64,000 nt of DNA, taken from contig NC_134753.1 of NCBI RefSeq assembly GCF_050436995.1, positions 13,914,356 through 13,978,355 on the forward strand. The letters run 5' to 3'. This stretch comes from Anticarsia gemmatalis (taxonomy: Eukaryota > Arthropoda > Insecta > Lepidoptera > Erebidae). This document shows, piece after piece, positions 23,221 through 36,100 of the stretch. Made by a program: the position numbers and the translations under genes. The notes under the pieces are model-generated. The model did no database searches. It was not told the origin of the DNA and was given only the letters and a program-made list of their open reading frames with translations. Positions within the stretch are counted from its first letter, which is position 1, and each line of letters starts with the position of its first letter.

Positions 23221-24396
23221 AGATCATCCTTAGCAAGGAAGAGCTTTATTATTCTCAGCACATTTATAAAAACAGTACATTAGACCAAAATTTTGCATTT
23301 CTGCAGATAAAATAGAAAATAGAACTAAAATAAAATAGGTATTCAAAGTTAAACTATAAAAAATACAAGAAGGTAACGTTTTCACAGCTGAGACTTGAAG
23401 CATAGACGAATTAATGGACAATGGACATTACTGGTTATCATATAAACACCAAAGGCTGGCAACTTTTTCTAATCATTCGCCTTCATTGCATTACGCGCAC
23501 CAATAAAGAAATGATACCTACCTACCTTTTCGTCTAAATTTCATGAAGTTTTTAAAATTGACAGCAAAAGCTGTTACTCAACATTGTTATTAATTTAATA
23601 TGCTAAAAGCAGTTTACATTTTATATAAAAATATTTCTTTAATTCATAAGATATAATTAGTTCATACGTAATTTAACAGGAACTATAAGGAATAAACTAT
23701 AAAAATAGTGAAAAAAGATTTTTATTCATTCTGGCTCTACATATTCGACAGTATACGACCAACAGTCCAAGGGTCCATCCAACCTTGGGCTTATAAAGAG
23801 GCAGTTCGTCAATGTTGGGAAGCTAAGTTATGTTGGATTGCGCGTCCAACAACGGAAGATTATACTCAGATCATAACATTAGCTATCAAGGTCAATCATG
23901 GCCCATTGAAACATCATGGAGGGTTGGTTTTAAAAAACGACTATCCATCATCAACCAAATCCTCAGTCGTTTAAGTTGGGATGGGACTATCTATAGGTTG
24001 GCAGAAGACTTGAGTGTTGGCCTGTTGGTCGACTGAGTTTAAGAGGTTTGTTTATGGTCACAAGTTCAATAGAAAATAAAAATTATTAAGAATATTGGGT
24101 ATATAAAGACAAAATCTATAAAAGAATATGTTAGTTTTCCATTTTTATCGATGGCTTGTAATGAAACAGAGATATTAAAAAAATATCAAATGTTTTATCA
24201 TGTAGGTATATTATAAAGTTGAGTGTTGTTTACTGAAAAAAAGATGGATGGAGGGCACTAGAGAGGAGTAAGGAGTTGAGGACGATTTGTCATTGAATGT
24301 ATTGTTTTGTTGAATATCTAAACTACATACTTGTTTTATGACTCATCGTAAATAATTTAAATAATTCTAGCTAAAGGAAAGATTTCTTTGGTTTAC
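23221..24396. other. AT-rich DNA between Chk1 and Mlc-c
   Basis: No coding exon recognised. A frame of 88 codons (23708-23974) shows no resemblance to a known family and overlaps a second frame; its DNA (TCCAAGGGTCCATCCAACC and neighbours) looks like degraded repeat. The Mlc-c 5' UTR may lie here. Confidence 0.4.
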
Positions 24397-24407
24397 TTAT
24401 ATTAAAA

Positions 24408-24410
24408 ATG
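24408..24410 (+). CDS. Candidate one-codon first coding exon of Mlc-c
   Basis: ATG immediately followed by GTAATT. Splicing to 24497 (86-bp intron) gives M-AGYSEDQLAEFQ and a 147-aa protein. An intron directly after the start codon is known in calmodulin-superfamily genes. The AT-rich setting and weak donor leave this uncertain. Confidence 0.35.
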
Positions 24411-24496
24411 GTAATTACTTCCTTAAAATTGATCTTGTTCCATTAATTTGTTATCGAACAATTTTTAACGTTGTTTTAATGTGCTTATTGTTACAG

Positions 24497-26150
24497 GCTG
24501 GATATTCCGAAGATCAGTTAGCAGGTGAGTCGTCAACAACTGATAACGTTTTTATTTAATTCCGTCAGGTAACAGTTTGCCACGTACGTACATATTCGCG
24601 TATTGATAAACATGAACAGGACGATACAAAAATAAATGGTGAATGTATGTCGCGAGGCGCCGAAGGGCGGGGAGTCGCGATGTGGCGTTCGCGTAATCCG
24701 TGACTCATGTCATGTCAATCAACGTCTTTACCGAAAGCGGTGGCTGTTACAAGCGCCCTAGTTTCCTTATATGGTTTTGTATTTTAAAACGATCCAGGTG
24801 TCGCGGCCGGCCGCTGGCCTCGCGCCGAGCGCGTCGAGCGGTAAGTGATGTGTGTGGCGCACCGCACAGTGCACCGCCACACGCGCCCTGAGCAACATGT
24901 TCATGTACGAGCCGCCCACTAAGCTCAAGCTCACCTCAGTCGAAGGTACAGCGCTGAGTGACTGACAGTGGTCAGTGGTGGTGATCGTTTGTCGCAGCCA
25001 CTGCTCATACTTACTATGTTTGGTGTTCACTCATTGTAAACTAGGTCAAATTACTCATATGGTGATGTTTGCAGAATTTCAGGAGGCGTTCCAACTATTT
25101 GATTCACGTGGCGATGGCAAGATCCATGTAGCACAGATCGGAGATGCCTTGCGAGCTCTGGGCCAGAACCCCACCGAGTCAGACGTGAAGAAGTGCACTC
25201 TCCACTTGAAGCCCGATGAGAGAATATCTTTTGAAGTGTTTCTACCCATCTATCAGGTGATTTATCATTTTGTAGTACTTGTCAGTATTATTTGCTAACG
25301 AATAACAAACAGGATAAATGTTAATTATTGTTCAACAATTTGCTTCATTGTTATTGTTATCTATTATAAAATTTAAATTAATGTAGTTGCCGTCATACTG
25401 AGTAATCTGAGTATTGTAGCAGATCTAGATGGTGTTGTGAACTTAAGAGTGGTCAGCCGAGTGTTGATATTGTAAACCATGTGTTTGTAGGCCATATCTA
25501 AAGCAAGGAGTGGTGATACTGCTAATGACTTCATCGAGGGGCTGCGCCACTTCGATAAGGATGGCAATGGCTTCATTTCTTCTGCTGAACTGCGTCACCT
25601 GCTGTCCACTCTAGGAGAGAAGCTCAGTGATGATGAGGTAACTAATACTTGTCACATCAAGTCATTCAAATACCATATTGGTAGTGATTGAGTCTGCCTA
25701 TAGGTGATAGTGTGTGCTATGACTAGGGTGCCATCTCTAAAATTTGGAAAACCGGACAAGACGCGTGAAAACCCCGGATTTTAGAGTTCGAAAGCCCGAC
25801 ATGTCAACATGAAGAGCAGTCGCGACGGGAGGAGTGGGGGAATGGTGAATATACTTGGTTTGTCGGTTGATCGTGGTGTGCGAGCATAATGCGTGTCTCG
25901 CAGGCGACCCAATCTTTTTTTATTTATAATTTTATTAAAACCCGGTCTACAAATGAAACCTTCCCCAGACGCTCCCCGGATGCCCTCTTAACTAGGACAA
26001 ATCCGGGGAAACCCAGACGGATGGCATCTCTAGATATGACGTGTGTGTGTGTGTGTGTGTGTGCAGGTGGAACAGCTGCTGCAGGGCCAGGAGGACTCGC
26101 AGGGCAACATCAACTACGAGAATTTCGTGCACCTCATCATGCAGGGCTGA
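24497..26150 (+). CDS. Mlc-c: Myosin essential light chain, cytoplasmic (non-muscle) type
   Basis: Coding exons 24497-24524, 25075-25256, 25491-25637 and 26067-26150 with GT/AG borders and matching phases (1, 0, 0), 146 aa plus a start Met from an upstream exon. The protein binds the IQ motif of non-muscle and unconventional myosin heavy chains. It begins AGYSEDQLAEFQEAFQLFD and contains GRAMMATICALLY complete EF-hand pairs: the N-terminal loop DSRGDGKIHVAQ, then RALGQNPTESDVKKC, PDERISFEVFLPIYQ, the third loop DKDGNGFISSAE and a final QGNINYENFVHLIMQG. Order and spacing match insect Mlc-c throughout. The last intron holds a DNA-element remnant and a (TG)n run directly before the acceptor. 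An alternative first exon (24897-24945) lies within the intron. Unlike the flanking genes, exons 2 and 3 have many A/T third positions. Confidence 0.93.
24897..24945 (+). CDS. Mlc-c: Alternative first coding exon of Mlc-c
   Basis: ATG 24897 encodes MFMYEPPTKLKLTSVE plus one base, followed by a GTACAG donor at 24946. It ends in phase 1, exactly as the exon at 24497-24524, so it joins 25075 in frame as TSVE-EFQEAF. It lies in a small GC-rich patch (24800-24945) that could be a second promoter. The resulting isoform would be 153 aa with a new N-terminus. Supported by phase, donor and start codon only. Confidence 0.45.
25724..26038. mobile_element. Degraded DNA-element insertion in the last Mlc-c intron
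   Basis: The left edge reads GGTGCCATCTCTAAAATTTG and the right edge GGATGGCATCTCTAG, with CCGGAC/GTCCGG-like motifs inside, suggesting weakly conserved inverted termini. No coding frame. Family not identified. Confidence 0.35.
26041..26063. repeat. (TG)n microsatellite at a splice acceptor
   Basis: A pure GT run ends directly in GTGCAG, the acceptor of the last Mlc-c exon, so the repeat forms most of the polypyrimidine-tract position. Confidence 0.8.
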
Positions 26151-26428
26151 GGTGGCGACTGCAAGCTGCTGAGTGTCTGTTAATCGCTCTGTGTATAACT
26201 TATATGTAAGGTACTTATAATAACGACGTAGGTATATAGGAGCGGCGGCCGGACGGAGGTTCGTCGCCGGCGCATTTACGGCGAGCCTCGCCCGTGGTAT
26301 ATTTAGACTGTTTATTGAAACTTACGATTCCGTATTTGTATTCCCGTTCAATGTATTCCAAAATTTTATTAGTTATTATTAATTTTATATAATAATATGT
26401 ATTTATGTATTCTAATGTTTGTACAGAT

Positions 26429-26434
26429 AATAAA
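26429..26434 (+). terminator. Polyadenylation signal of Mlc-c
   Basis: AATAAA about 280 bp after the Mlc-c stop codon, followed by a T-rich stretch within 35 bp. Confidence 0.6.
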
Positions 26435-26610
26435 GTATTTCTAATAACTACTTGATTTTTTTATTTCTTGGGTTGTGCTTGGTATTTTCATTTTAATCTG
26501 TGGACTCAACTCATGTTTCATATTCGGATCGGACAATGGACAGCACAGGCAGCAGTTTGTTCCACCGAATAATAATTATTCTGATAATATTATTATATGA
26601 TTCTGGATAG

Positions 26611-26659
26611 GTACGTACCTTTAACATGATGAATTATTCATCATGTTAAAGGTAGGTAC
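26611..26659. repeat. Near-perfect inverted repeat, 23-bp arms, 3-nt loop
   Basis: The left arm starting GTACGTACCTTTAACATGAT and its complement at 26637-26659 differ at one position around the loop TTA. Confidence 0.8.
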
Positions 26660-28169
26660 ATTATTAATGGCACAGCGGCCGCTAGGCAGAGTCTTCGAAC
26701 ATTGCTTGGTTGCTGACACAACTGCAGTATTGCCGTGCCGATCCAGGCGCATTCCATATAAACGAAATACCTACACTGTTTGTTTGTTGTTAACGCACGC
26801 ACTTAATACTATATGGGGTGAAGGTGAACGCCATACGTTGCTCGGACACATGATACGTCGCCAGTTGTAAGTAATGGCCAGCACTGGCTTAGTACCTATG
26901 GATGGAGCGCATTATTTAATCTTCTGAAACGATGTTATTATCATAGAAGCTATAATAAAATGATTACTCTCAATCAGGGCGTATTAAATATCTATAACGG
27001 CAGAAATACTACGTGCCTGGGCTACGTGCTGTTCTGTGCCAGGGGTAGACTTGTAGATAAGTGTCATTATAACATCTTCTAATATATAAAATTCTTGCGT
27101 CACAGATTTCGTTACCATACTCCTCCGAAACGGCTTGACCGATTCTTATGAAATTTCGTGCGTTGCGTCGGAGTCTGCAGAGCTGCATCAAGTGATACCA
27201 ATCATTACAAGATATTTCAAGATAATGACAGTAAATAAGTAGGTTTGGTCACGGCTTAGCCGGTAGGTAGTGGACTTATGGTAGATACAGATTATCTTTA
27301 TGTTGTCACCAGATGCTTATAGAGATATCTCGATATCGGATGTTTCCCACTTACTGAGTCCAGTCAACTTGATATTAGCCAGCTTTACGCACGCACCCTA
27401 TCGCGCGTTTTTAGTAGCGTACAGGATGACGCGTAGAAAGGCCCGCGGTTTTCTTCGCGCGCGCTACTATTTAATACGTTGCTTTTAATGGGTTTTAGCA
27501 AATATAAATAAGATTTTAAAATTAATATGCTTAAGGCCAGTATCACAGCTTATGAATAAATGTTAGATAACCTGCGGGCTAGCTTCACAGTTCACGGATC
27601 TGTGTTGTGCACGTGAATGAGAAATCCTGCCAGTTTCTTCTGATAAGCTATCCGATAGTTATTCAGAAACGGTGCAACCGGGCGTGGGCTTTATACTCAT
27701 TTGGATGTCACCATCTCACCACACGATTATAACTATTTTGTTGAGATTTCATGTTTTCGTGTTTTTTGAATAGCAACTCCCGCATTGAGACTTGTTCTTG
27801 CGTCGCGGGAACTTGACAAACATACAAACACCGCACACTAAGTAGGTTCCTACAACCGGACCCGAAACAAGATTTTTGACCTTATTTTTTGCCTCATGTA
27901 GGAATCGACCTCCCAACGCACTAGTAGAGGCGTGGCGATCACCACCATTTAAAATAAATATGGCCCTAAATAGAACACTTTTAGCACATATTAGCTGACA
28001 ACTTCATATCCGTAGCATTATGAGAACCGCCCTGATTGGTTAGTGTCTGTTTGTGTCGGCAGAATGGCGTCGTGCCGACTAGCGACTGGCATACAGCTTA
28101 ACGAAACACGAATCCAGCTTTCATGTTTAATGTAAAAAAATATAAACTTAAATAATGGCAAAACGTGGC

Positions 28170-28306
28170 CAGTGCCTATTTCTGGAAAAGAAAAGAACAG
28201 GTATCTACGTGTCAAGTTTAAATCAGACCAGTAGTTCCTAAGATTAGCGCGTTCAAACAAACAAACAAACTCTTCAGTTTTATAATATTAGTATAGATTA
28301 GTATAG
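28170..28306 (-). mobile_element. Helitron-like repeat fragment
   Basis: On the minus strand it starts TCTATACTAATATTATAAAA and continues with TTTGTTTGAACGCGCTAATC, the same terminus as the copies at 34685 and 35574. Only the terminal part is recognisable. Confidence 0.5.
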
Positions 28307-29924
28307 ATATGAGACCACATAGAGCAAAACAATCACGTTTGTTGCGCGGTAGTCAACTCAAACATTTATTTTATTTAGATTTTTAGCATAAGTAGGTAGG
28401 TACTTACGTTGTTAAAGCAACAGAAGAAATACGTCATCTGTGAATATTTCAACATTTTCAACTGTATAGCTATCACGGTTCATGAGATACAGTCTGAATA
28501 GGAGTCTTGGAACAAAAACTTTTTAGATACGAGTGACCCCAACACAACGCACTAACTATACATAAGTGAGGAAGGACGTAGGTGTTAAGATAACTACCTA
28601 GTTCAATAACATTTTTCGAACGAAATAGAGAATGTCTAAAAAAACGAGTAGATATTTAGCACGGAGCCATTTACTGTGCGTTTACTCATCAAAACTCTTG
28701 CCTATTTCCATCTGAGAGTGGGTAGCTGGGTAGTTGAGTGAGCCACGTTGAACAACAACAACAGTCTCACTCATCACTGTGAAGGAAATTGCCTCTAACT
28801 TGACACCCATTTAGCTCTCAAATTTCTTCTGTTTTAGATCTTCGTTGCGTTTCACTTTTAAATATGTGGCTACTTTATATTGTGAATTGTGATAGAATAA
28901 ACACTACGATGTTCATGTTAATGTGTCTTATATTTGCCACATTTCGGCCAAATAATGATTATGACTATACAGGTAGGTACATAGATACGTTAGTACCTAT
29001 ATGGTTGATGATAATAAATAATAAGTATATGTTTTAGGTGATGTTCGAGTACCGGGGCAGCGGGCGGGCGGTCACATTTCTGGACATCAGCCGACTATGT
29101 TTTCGAGTTAGCTTGTAGTGTCCAAGCTAGTGCACAACACGCTTTCTATTCCTTCGCTCTCATAGCCCGGCCGGACGGTACCTTGAGCTGAGCCTATGAC
29201 TACGCGCTAGTCCCATGCAATAAGGATTTGTCAAAATCTATTACTTATAGACAGTATAGACTGGTACATAATTACATTACACACTTATGTTAAAATAAGT
29301 AATGGGCAGTGGATCTGGTGTAGGTATCTACTCGATCTCGCTCACTTATTGTATCAAATGTAACAATACAGTATTATAGCATCAAGTGGGTACCCAGCGC
29401 GCGGCGGTTGTCAGTGTTGTCACACTACTCAGTGTACTCACACTGCCGCATGCTGTACGCGTGCTGTCTACCTACTAGCTTGTTGCTAAACAGCGGCACA
29501 CCGCTAGTTGATATTTCTTACATATATTATGTAGATCATCACGTGTGAGTTCATTCAAGTTTAAGAGTACCAGTAGCGCGATCCTCTACAATTGGCACTA
29601 TCGAATATCGAGAGATAGACATTTCAAATGCACTGCCTGTAATGTTTCTACGACGTCAGCTACAGGTGCTGATCAGATTTTTAGACAACAGTTTTCGATA
29701 CTCGATAGTAGCAGAGATTTGGGCTACGAAACATAGGTATGATGAGTAAGATAGTCTAGCTTGACAGTTTTATAATGTGATAACGGTTAAGGTGGCTGGT
29801 CCGGGTTTGGATTTAGATAGATGCTTCACTGAATTGAGGTACGAATGTTTCACGAACGATAATAAGTGGTACCTAGTAGAAGAAGTTAAACGTAGCAGTG
29901 CGGGAATTAACATCGTTTCCTGCT

Positions 29925-30197
29925 TGTAGAGGCGCGCGCCTTTGTTCGCTCTCGTCGCCGGCTCTAGCCCAGCAGGTGCGGCGCGCTGGCGGGGCGGTGG
30001 CGGGGCGGCGGCGGGGCGCGGGCGAGGTCGCGGCGCGGACGTTACTCACCGCTGAGGTTAACTCCATTACGCTGAGGAGCGGTCAATTGGTCCCGCGGTT
30101 CTCGGCGGGTCAGTCGCGAGTAGTCGCGAGCACACGTCGCGTCGGTGGTTAGTCAGTGGCAGGCAGTGGTTGTGCTAGTCGTCGGGACACAGTCGCC
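29925..30197 (+). promoter_or_regulatory. CpG-rich promoter and 5' UTR of the Borderless-like gene
   Basis: A CpG-dense segment directly upstream of ATG 30198 in AT-rich surroundings. Frames on both strands here reflect base composition. No core element was assigned. Confidence 0.5.
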
Positions 30198-33100
30198 ATG
30201 GTGGTGTCGGCGTGGTGGCGCGCCGCGTGCGCGCTGGCGCTGGGCGCGGCGGCGCTGGGCTCGCTGCTGCCGCTCGACGCGGAGCGGCTGCACGCCAGCG
30301 TCGGGGGCTTCGCAGTCATGAACTGTCACCTCGACTTCCCCTTCGGCAACGAGATACCTTATCACCTGCAGTGGGATAAAGACGTGAGTCTGAAGCTCTT
30401 CTAACTTCTCTCAGACCCACAACCTATATGCTATATGCTCTTATCTTCTTATATTACTAGCCAATCGGTGGTCAACATTCGGATGACTTCCGTACAAAAT
30501 TATATCAAGTGCTCGGCGAAGCTTCATGGATTTACTATTGGTAGTAAGACAAAATGTAAACAGGGCGAGTAGCTCTTGAGATTTGCATCGTCAAACAGAC
30601 GATCTCCTGAGATTTATTGAGAATACTTAGTTTCGTATAGGTATTAGCACATAAGTTTTAGTGTCTATAAAGATATTCATTTGAGATGCGGTAGAACCTA
30701 ATGCCATTGCTACGCAGAGATCACTGGTTCGATTCCGGGTCGCGCAAAAAAATAGTTTCCGCGATTGAGTAAAACATCTAGATGATCTATATACTCGAGA
30801 TTAGTGGAGATGCTTGTAGTGTGCCATCACATTCGCTATCCGTGTGGGCCGGGAATGTCGCATATTAAGAACTGTTTAAACAGTGTACACTTGTACAGGT
30901 ATGTAAGACTTCGTCACGATGTTTTCTTATGGGATACAATATTTTCGGAAAGTTACCGTCCATTTCCGTAGGAAGCTAAAGTAATTCACCCCATCCAGAT
31001 ACATAATATAAGTACGTATAATAGGCAGGTAGCACAGCTAGTTATACAATAGCTTCCTACGGGAGTCGTTACGATACGAGTATTAATAGAGTAAATACTC
31101 GGCACATACGTCGGTACCCTCAGTACTCAGACTACTCAGTACTCAGTACTGTCCGCGACACTCGCACACCTTACCTTTGTATTGTTTTGAACCTGATGTT
31201 TTTACGAGCGACTCTCAGCGAGTCTCAGCGAGGCGCGGGCGGAGCGAACGGATATAATTAAGTATACCTATACCAGCACCATGAAATAAGGGGTGAGCCT
31301 ATTGCCGTGTACCAGCCACGTTACCAAACTTCGGTTGCTATTGAAAAATAAATTCTAATATAAATAAGATAAAACTCAAAAGACAAAGGCTACAAACCGG
31401 GAATCTAACTGAGAAGTGTCTACAAAACTTTATTTACAACCACTAATAAGCAATACGAGGATATCTTTTCTTATAAGATAGCATAAGTATACAATTCCAA
31501 CAAAACAATAATTCTATCTATTGACAAAGAATATACTTAATACAATTTCTGACATTTAATTTTGTTCTTAGATTCTTTTTTTAAATCTCGTAATTCCAGG
31601 TCGCAAAATTTTAGCAGTTTTCCCTACAACATTTAGTACACACTTAAGTTTCTAAACCTGTTTAATTAAATTGTTTTTGCAAATGTCCCCTTTTATATAT
31701 TTATCGTTAACCGCAGTATTATTTCCCATAAATAATTGTGGTTCTGAATACCCGAGATAGTAACGTATTTAAGGTAAAATATTAGATAACATACACTGTT
31801 AAGGTCAAGAGTATTTGTAACACTCAATGTCAACTATCAAATTAAATATATAAAAAGCTTTAATAAATACTTTTCATAATAAATGGTACTAGCACAGCTA
31901 CTAGTTTAAAACGTTAATGTTAATAGAAACAAACAGAAGTGATGGCTGCGGCGCGTTCGTGTACAGACGCCTCTGTGGCGCCCTCCTAGCAGTGTTCAGT
32001 GTAATGTTGTCACTGCCCACTGGCGTGTAGTGTGAGCGGCGCCGCGTGTCATGTCAACTTATGTGTTCGTCAGATCTTCACATCCACATCTCCATTATCA
32101 CAACGACAGCTTCTACCCGCCACTTTTCACTTTTGTCGTTAAAACGTTTTAATCAATTAGAACGCATTAGGTGTCCTATTGTTTGGCAAAGGTCTTCCTC
32201 CAAAATGAGGGAGTGTGCACAAAATTGTAGGCTACGACAAAACTATGATTAAAGAAGTCACACGCGTGAAAGATTTTATCTCGATGTAGGTTTTCTGTCC
32301 TCTGTTGACGATTTACGATTAATTTCTATAGATACAAATCATCAATGTTTAGTCAACAATCTTTACACTACTGGCCTACTGGCCAGCCCTACTCGGTTAT
32401 CATTACTCGCGATATCTATCTAGCTGTATATTTATTTATAACACATAGGTAATTAATATAGCTGTTTTCATCATTTTAGCAGCAGAAGGATATATTAAGT
32501 TCCATCCCGCCACGGTTGCCTCCACCGCCCCCAGTGCCTGCACGGGCACGCTCATGGGCTCATGGCCACACACTCTTCACAGCTTTGTGTTTGTATAACA
32601 TGACAGCCACGACACAATTGTTCAGTGTTCTGCCTGTGATGACGATCATAGGCGAACCAGAATCAGATGCTGACGCGTGTAGCTGGTAGTAGTTGCTGTA
32701 CTACACACTATGACACTACTACACAGTAGTACACAGTAAGTGTACATACTGTACATATTACACGCTTGCATATCAACACGGATGTCAAGTGACGTCACTA
32801 CTCGCTGTCACTGTACAGAGTAGTACAGGCTCATCATGACAACCTGTGAAGCTTTTAGCTTTCTAATGTCGACGATATTTTCGCTTATTTAATTACATTG
32901 ACCAGTGTCACTAGTGTGCCATTATAATAAGCGTTAATATAACTTTTTTAGAGATTCTTGACCTCGCTGAGACATAAATCATTAAATACGAAATAGGTTC
33001 AATATAGAGCACACTCACTCTGCTAGTCTAAGTACTACACTCCACATATGATAGGGGCACAACGGCACAACACTATCATGTGATTATGTAAACGTTTCAT

Positions 33101-36100
33101 TTCGACGAGCGCCCGCACTCTCGGCTGCCCGTACTCTCTCTCTCTCTCTTCCATGCTACCAAGTCCATATGGTAGTGGGGTCAGCCTTCCTGATCTTTCT
33201 CCTCCACTTCGCTCTATCCTGAAATCGTCTTAGGAAATCTCACATCCTACATCCAATAATAATAATGATTAATTTTAACTTATGAATTTGATTCTGTACG
33301 TAACATTATTGTGCGAGGATTAAACCGTCGAGGGAACTGATAGGTATAGTAAATAAGTGGTCAGCTAAGTGTGAACGTTGTTCAAGCCGCTCCGTTCTTA
33401 GGCCCATATTATAAATAAATAAAATAAATAAATATTATTGGACAACTCACACACGGTAATTTGGTACGGTAAACGGTAACCAAATAACTGATAAACATAC
33501 TTAGATACTTCTAAATATATACTTATATAGATAAATTGTCAACCAGGCTCAGAACAAATACTCGTGCTCATCACACAAAGATTTGTCCCGGGTGGGATTC
33601 GAACCCACCACACGCGGTGCTAGGTTGTTGCGGCGAGGTGACCGCTTAAACCACTGCGCCAAACGTGCAGTTTACGTTATATTATGTCACGGCTGTACCT
33701 CTACTACTTAAACTAAGTACCTACTGTTATCTTAATTGATAACAATCGGGACTGAATATTTAGTATATTTACGTGCCCTCCAAAGCGCGGAGGCCTATGT
33801 CTTCTAAGACCACTATGCGGTATTTAGTTATAATTTGGGTTACAGTATAGCTGTACCGAACGTAGTACATCTGTCATATCATCCCATCTGTGAGAATGTC
33901 CTCGCACTCGTCGTGGAGGTCGCGATGTGGCGCGGCGCGAGTGTCACCTTACATCGCCTGTAACTGTTCTAGGCTTCGTGGGCCCAGATGTTTGTCTGTC
34001 ACGTTATTCAGTACATTCTGTCGCGGTACGGCGATCTATGGCGCTGAGAATACACGCCGTGTGTGCGGGACTGTCGCCGTGTCGGCCGCCCGGACAGTGC
34101 GGCGGGAGCGGGTGACTTCGGGTCACCGATGACAATGGGCGGGCGCTCGGCCGCTCTTTGTGCCGGTTAATCACCGACATGAGCGACACCAACAATACGT
34201 CGCGCTTCATTATCACAACATTCACAATGCGCTGCGCTCACATACGCTGCGCGGCGCGCGCTTGTGCCGCGATCAAGTCTGCGCGAGTGTCACCGCAAGC
34301 CGCCGCGCCGTGAGCCGCTCCCACTGCTCCCAGTGCTTCACTGCTCACTCTGCTCAGTGCTCACACACGACACACACCGCGCCACGCATAATTTACATTA
34401 TGCTAAGAGTAGGTATCCACTAGCATCCAGTCCACGCGATTTCTTTGTTGTAGTGGATGACCAGCGAACCCAATAAAGTGTGCGCCATGTCCATGGTTAT
34501 GTTGTGGTACTTACTACTTAGTTACCTACTCAAGTACTCATAGTCTTCTCTTTTGATTTCTACGGTCTACTGGCGGCTTCCGGGCGGTAGCCGGCTCGAC
34601 ACGACTGTAGTAGACCGACCGGCAAACCTATAGTGTAGTGATGAAACTTTCATTAAGATCGATTGTTTCCGAGACAGCGAAATCTATACTAATCTATACT
34701 TAAATATTATAAAGCTGAAGAGTTTGTTTGAACGCGCTAATCTCCGGAACTACTGGTTCGAATTGAAAAATTATTTTTGTATTGCATAGGTATGGCCATT
34801 AGGAGAGGAGTAGCAACGAAAAATGTTACAAAAACGGGGAAAATTATGACCCATTCTCTCTTATGCAAGCGAAGTTGCGCGGGTCATCCAGTATTATAAA
34901 TACAAAGGTTTGGATGGATAATAGTTATCAAATTACGCTATGACGGTGAATGAATTTGAAAGAATTTTGGCACACAGATCGAATACCTATGTTCTGTAAT
35001 AAAATACAGGATACTATTTACTCCGGAGTCGGGTTCCGTGGAATATTTTCGACTTCTGCTTTTCGGACGAAGTCGCGGGCAGAAGCTAATAAAGAATAAG
35101 AGGCGCAGGCTCGTCGAGCTGGATGCAAAGTTAAGTGACGCCACGCGATCGCGAGATGGTCATCAACGCCAGCCTTCCTTATACTCTAGCGACTACAAAA
35201 ACCAATAGGGTTAATTAAATCGTGGCCCGCGGCGCCACCTCGCGTCACCTTCTGTGATTGGCGGGAGTGGCACGACTCACGAGTGACACTACCATCACGA
35301 TCATCACTAGCTTGTTCATTGTTCATTGACGTGTGCGCTTCTGACGTCACTCAATAGTAAACAAATACTCGTATCTTCGGTCCTACGCATTCAGATATAT
35401 TATTCATGATCGTTTATGTACATATCTGTTAATGAAGTCAATTTAATTTACAGGCGATCTCTGTGCGGTGTGCCGTGTGATAAAATGATAGCTTTTATAA
35501 TAATAAACTCGTACCACAAGTTCTTCTACTGCTACAGTATTGAAATTGATTATATTTATTTTTATTATTTATAGCTGACCCGCGCAATTTCGCTTGCGTC
35601 ACATAAGAGACAATGGGTCATTATTTTCCCCGTTTTTGTAGCATTTTTTATTCGTACTCTGCTCCTATTGGTCGTAGCGTGATGATATATAGCCTATAAC
35701 CTTCCTCGATAAATGGGCTATCTAACACTGAAAGAATTTTTCAAATCGGTCCAGTAGTTCCTGAGATTAGCGCGTTCAAACAAACAGACAAACAAACAAA
35801 CTCTTCAGCTTTATAATATTAGTATAGATTAGTATAGATTATACCTTCTTAAGCACCCTTAAGAAGGTATAAAACGGGGGCACAGCCTATTTTACGTTTC
35901 TAACTACATGGATTTTTTATAATTCACCAATTATAAAAAATCCATGTAGTTAGAAACGTAAAATAGGCTGTGCGATGATTATCAATCAGTCAGTCAGCAC
36001 AAGTAATTTTATATGTATCTACCTACCAGATGTAGAAGATAATAGATAATGGTGTTCAGAGATAGGGGAGGAGGCGGGGAGGCAGCGGCAGGTGACGGCA

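Larger units (their letters stand above)
26435..29920. other. Intergenic DNA between Mlc-c and the Borderless-like gene
   Basis: No gene supported. It contains a 23-bp inverted repeat (26611-26659), a repeat fragment with CTCCGAAACGGCTTGACCGA (about 27075-27190) and a minus-strand Helitron-like fragment ending in a TTATAATATTAGTATAGA terminus (about 28170-28306). Confidence 0.5.

Noticed and set aside
23708..23974. 88-codon + frame between Chk1 and Mlc-c
   Set aside because: It has no similarity to a known family that I recognise, overlaps another frame and lies in repeat-like AT-rich DNA.
33570..33672. tRNA gene on the minus strand
   Set aside because: The A and B boxes are present, but the distance between them is too long, there is no acceptor stem pairing, and a SINE body and TTTA tail follow.
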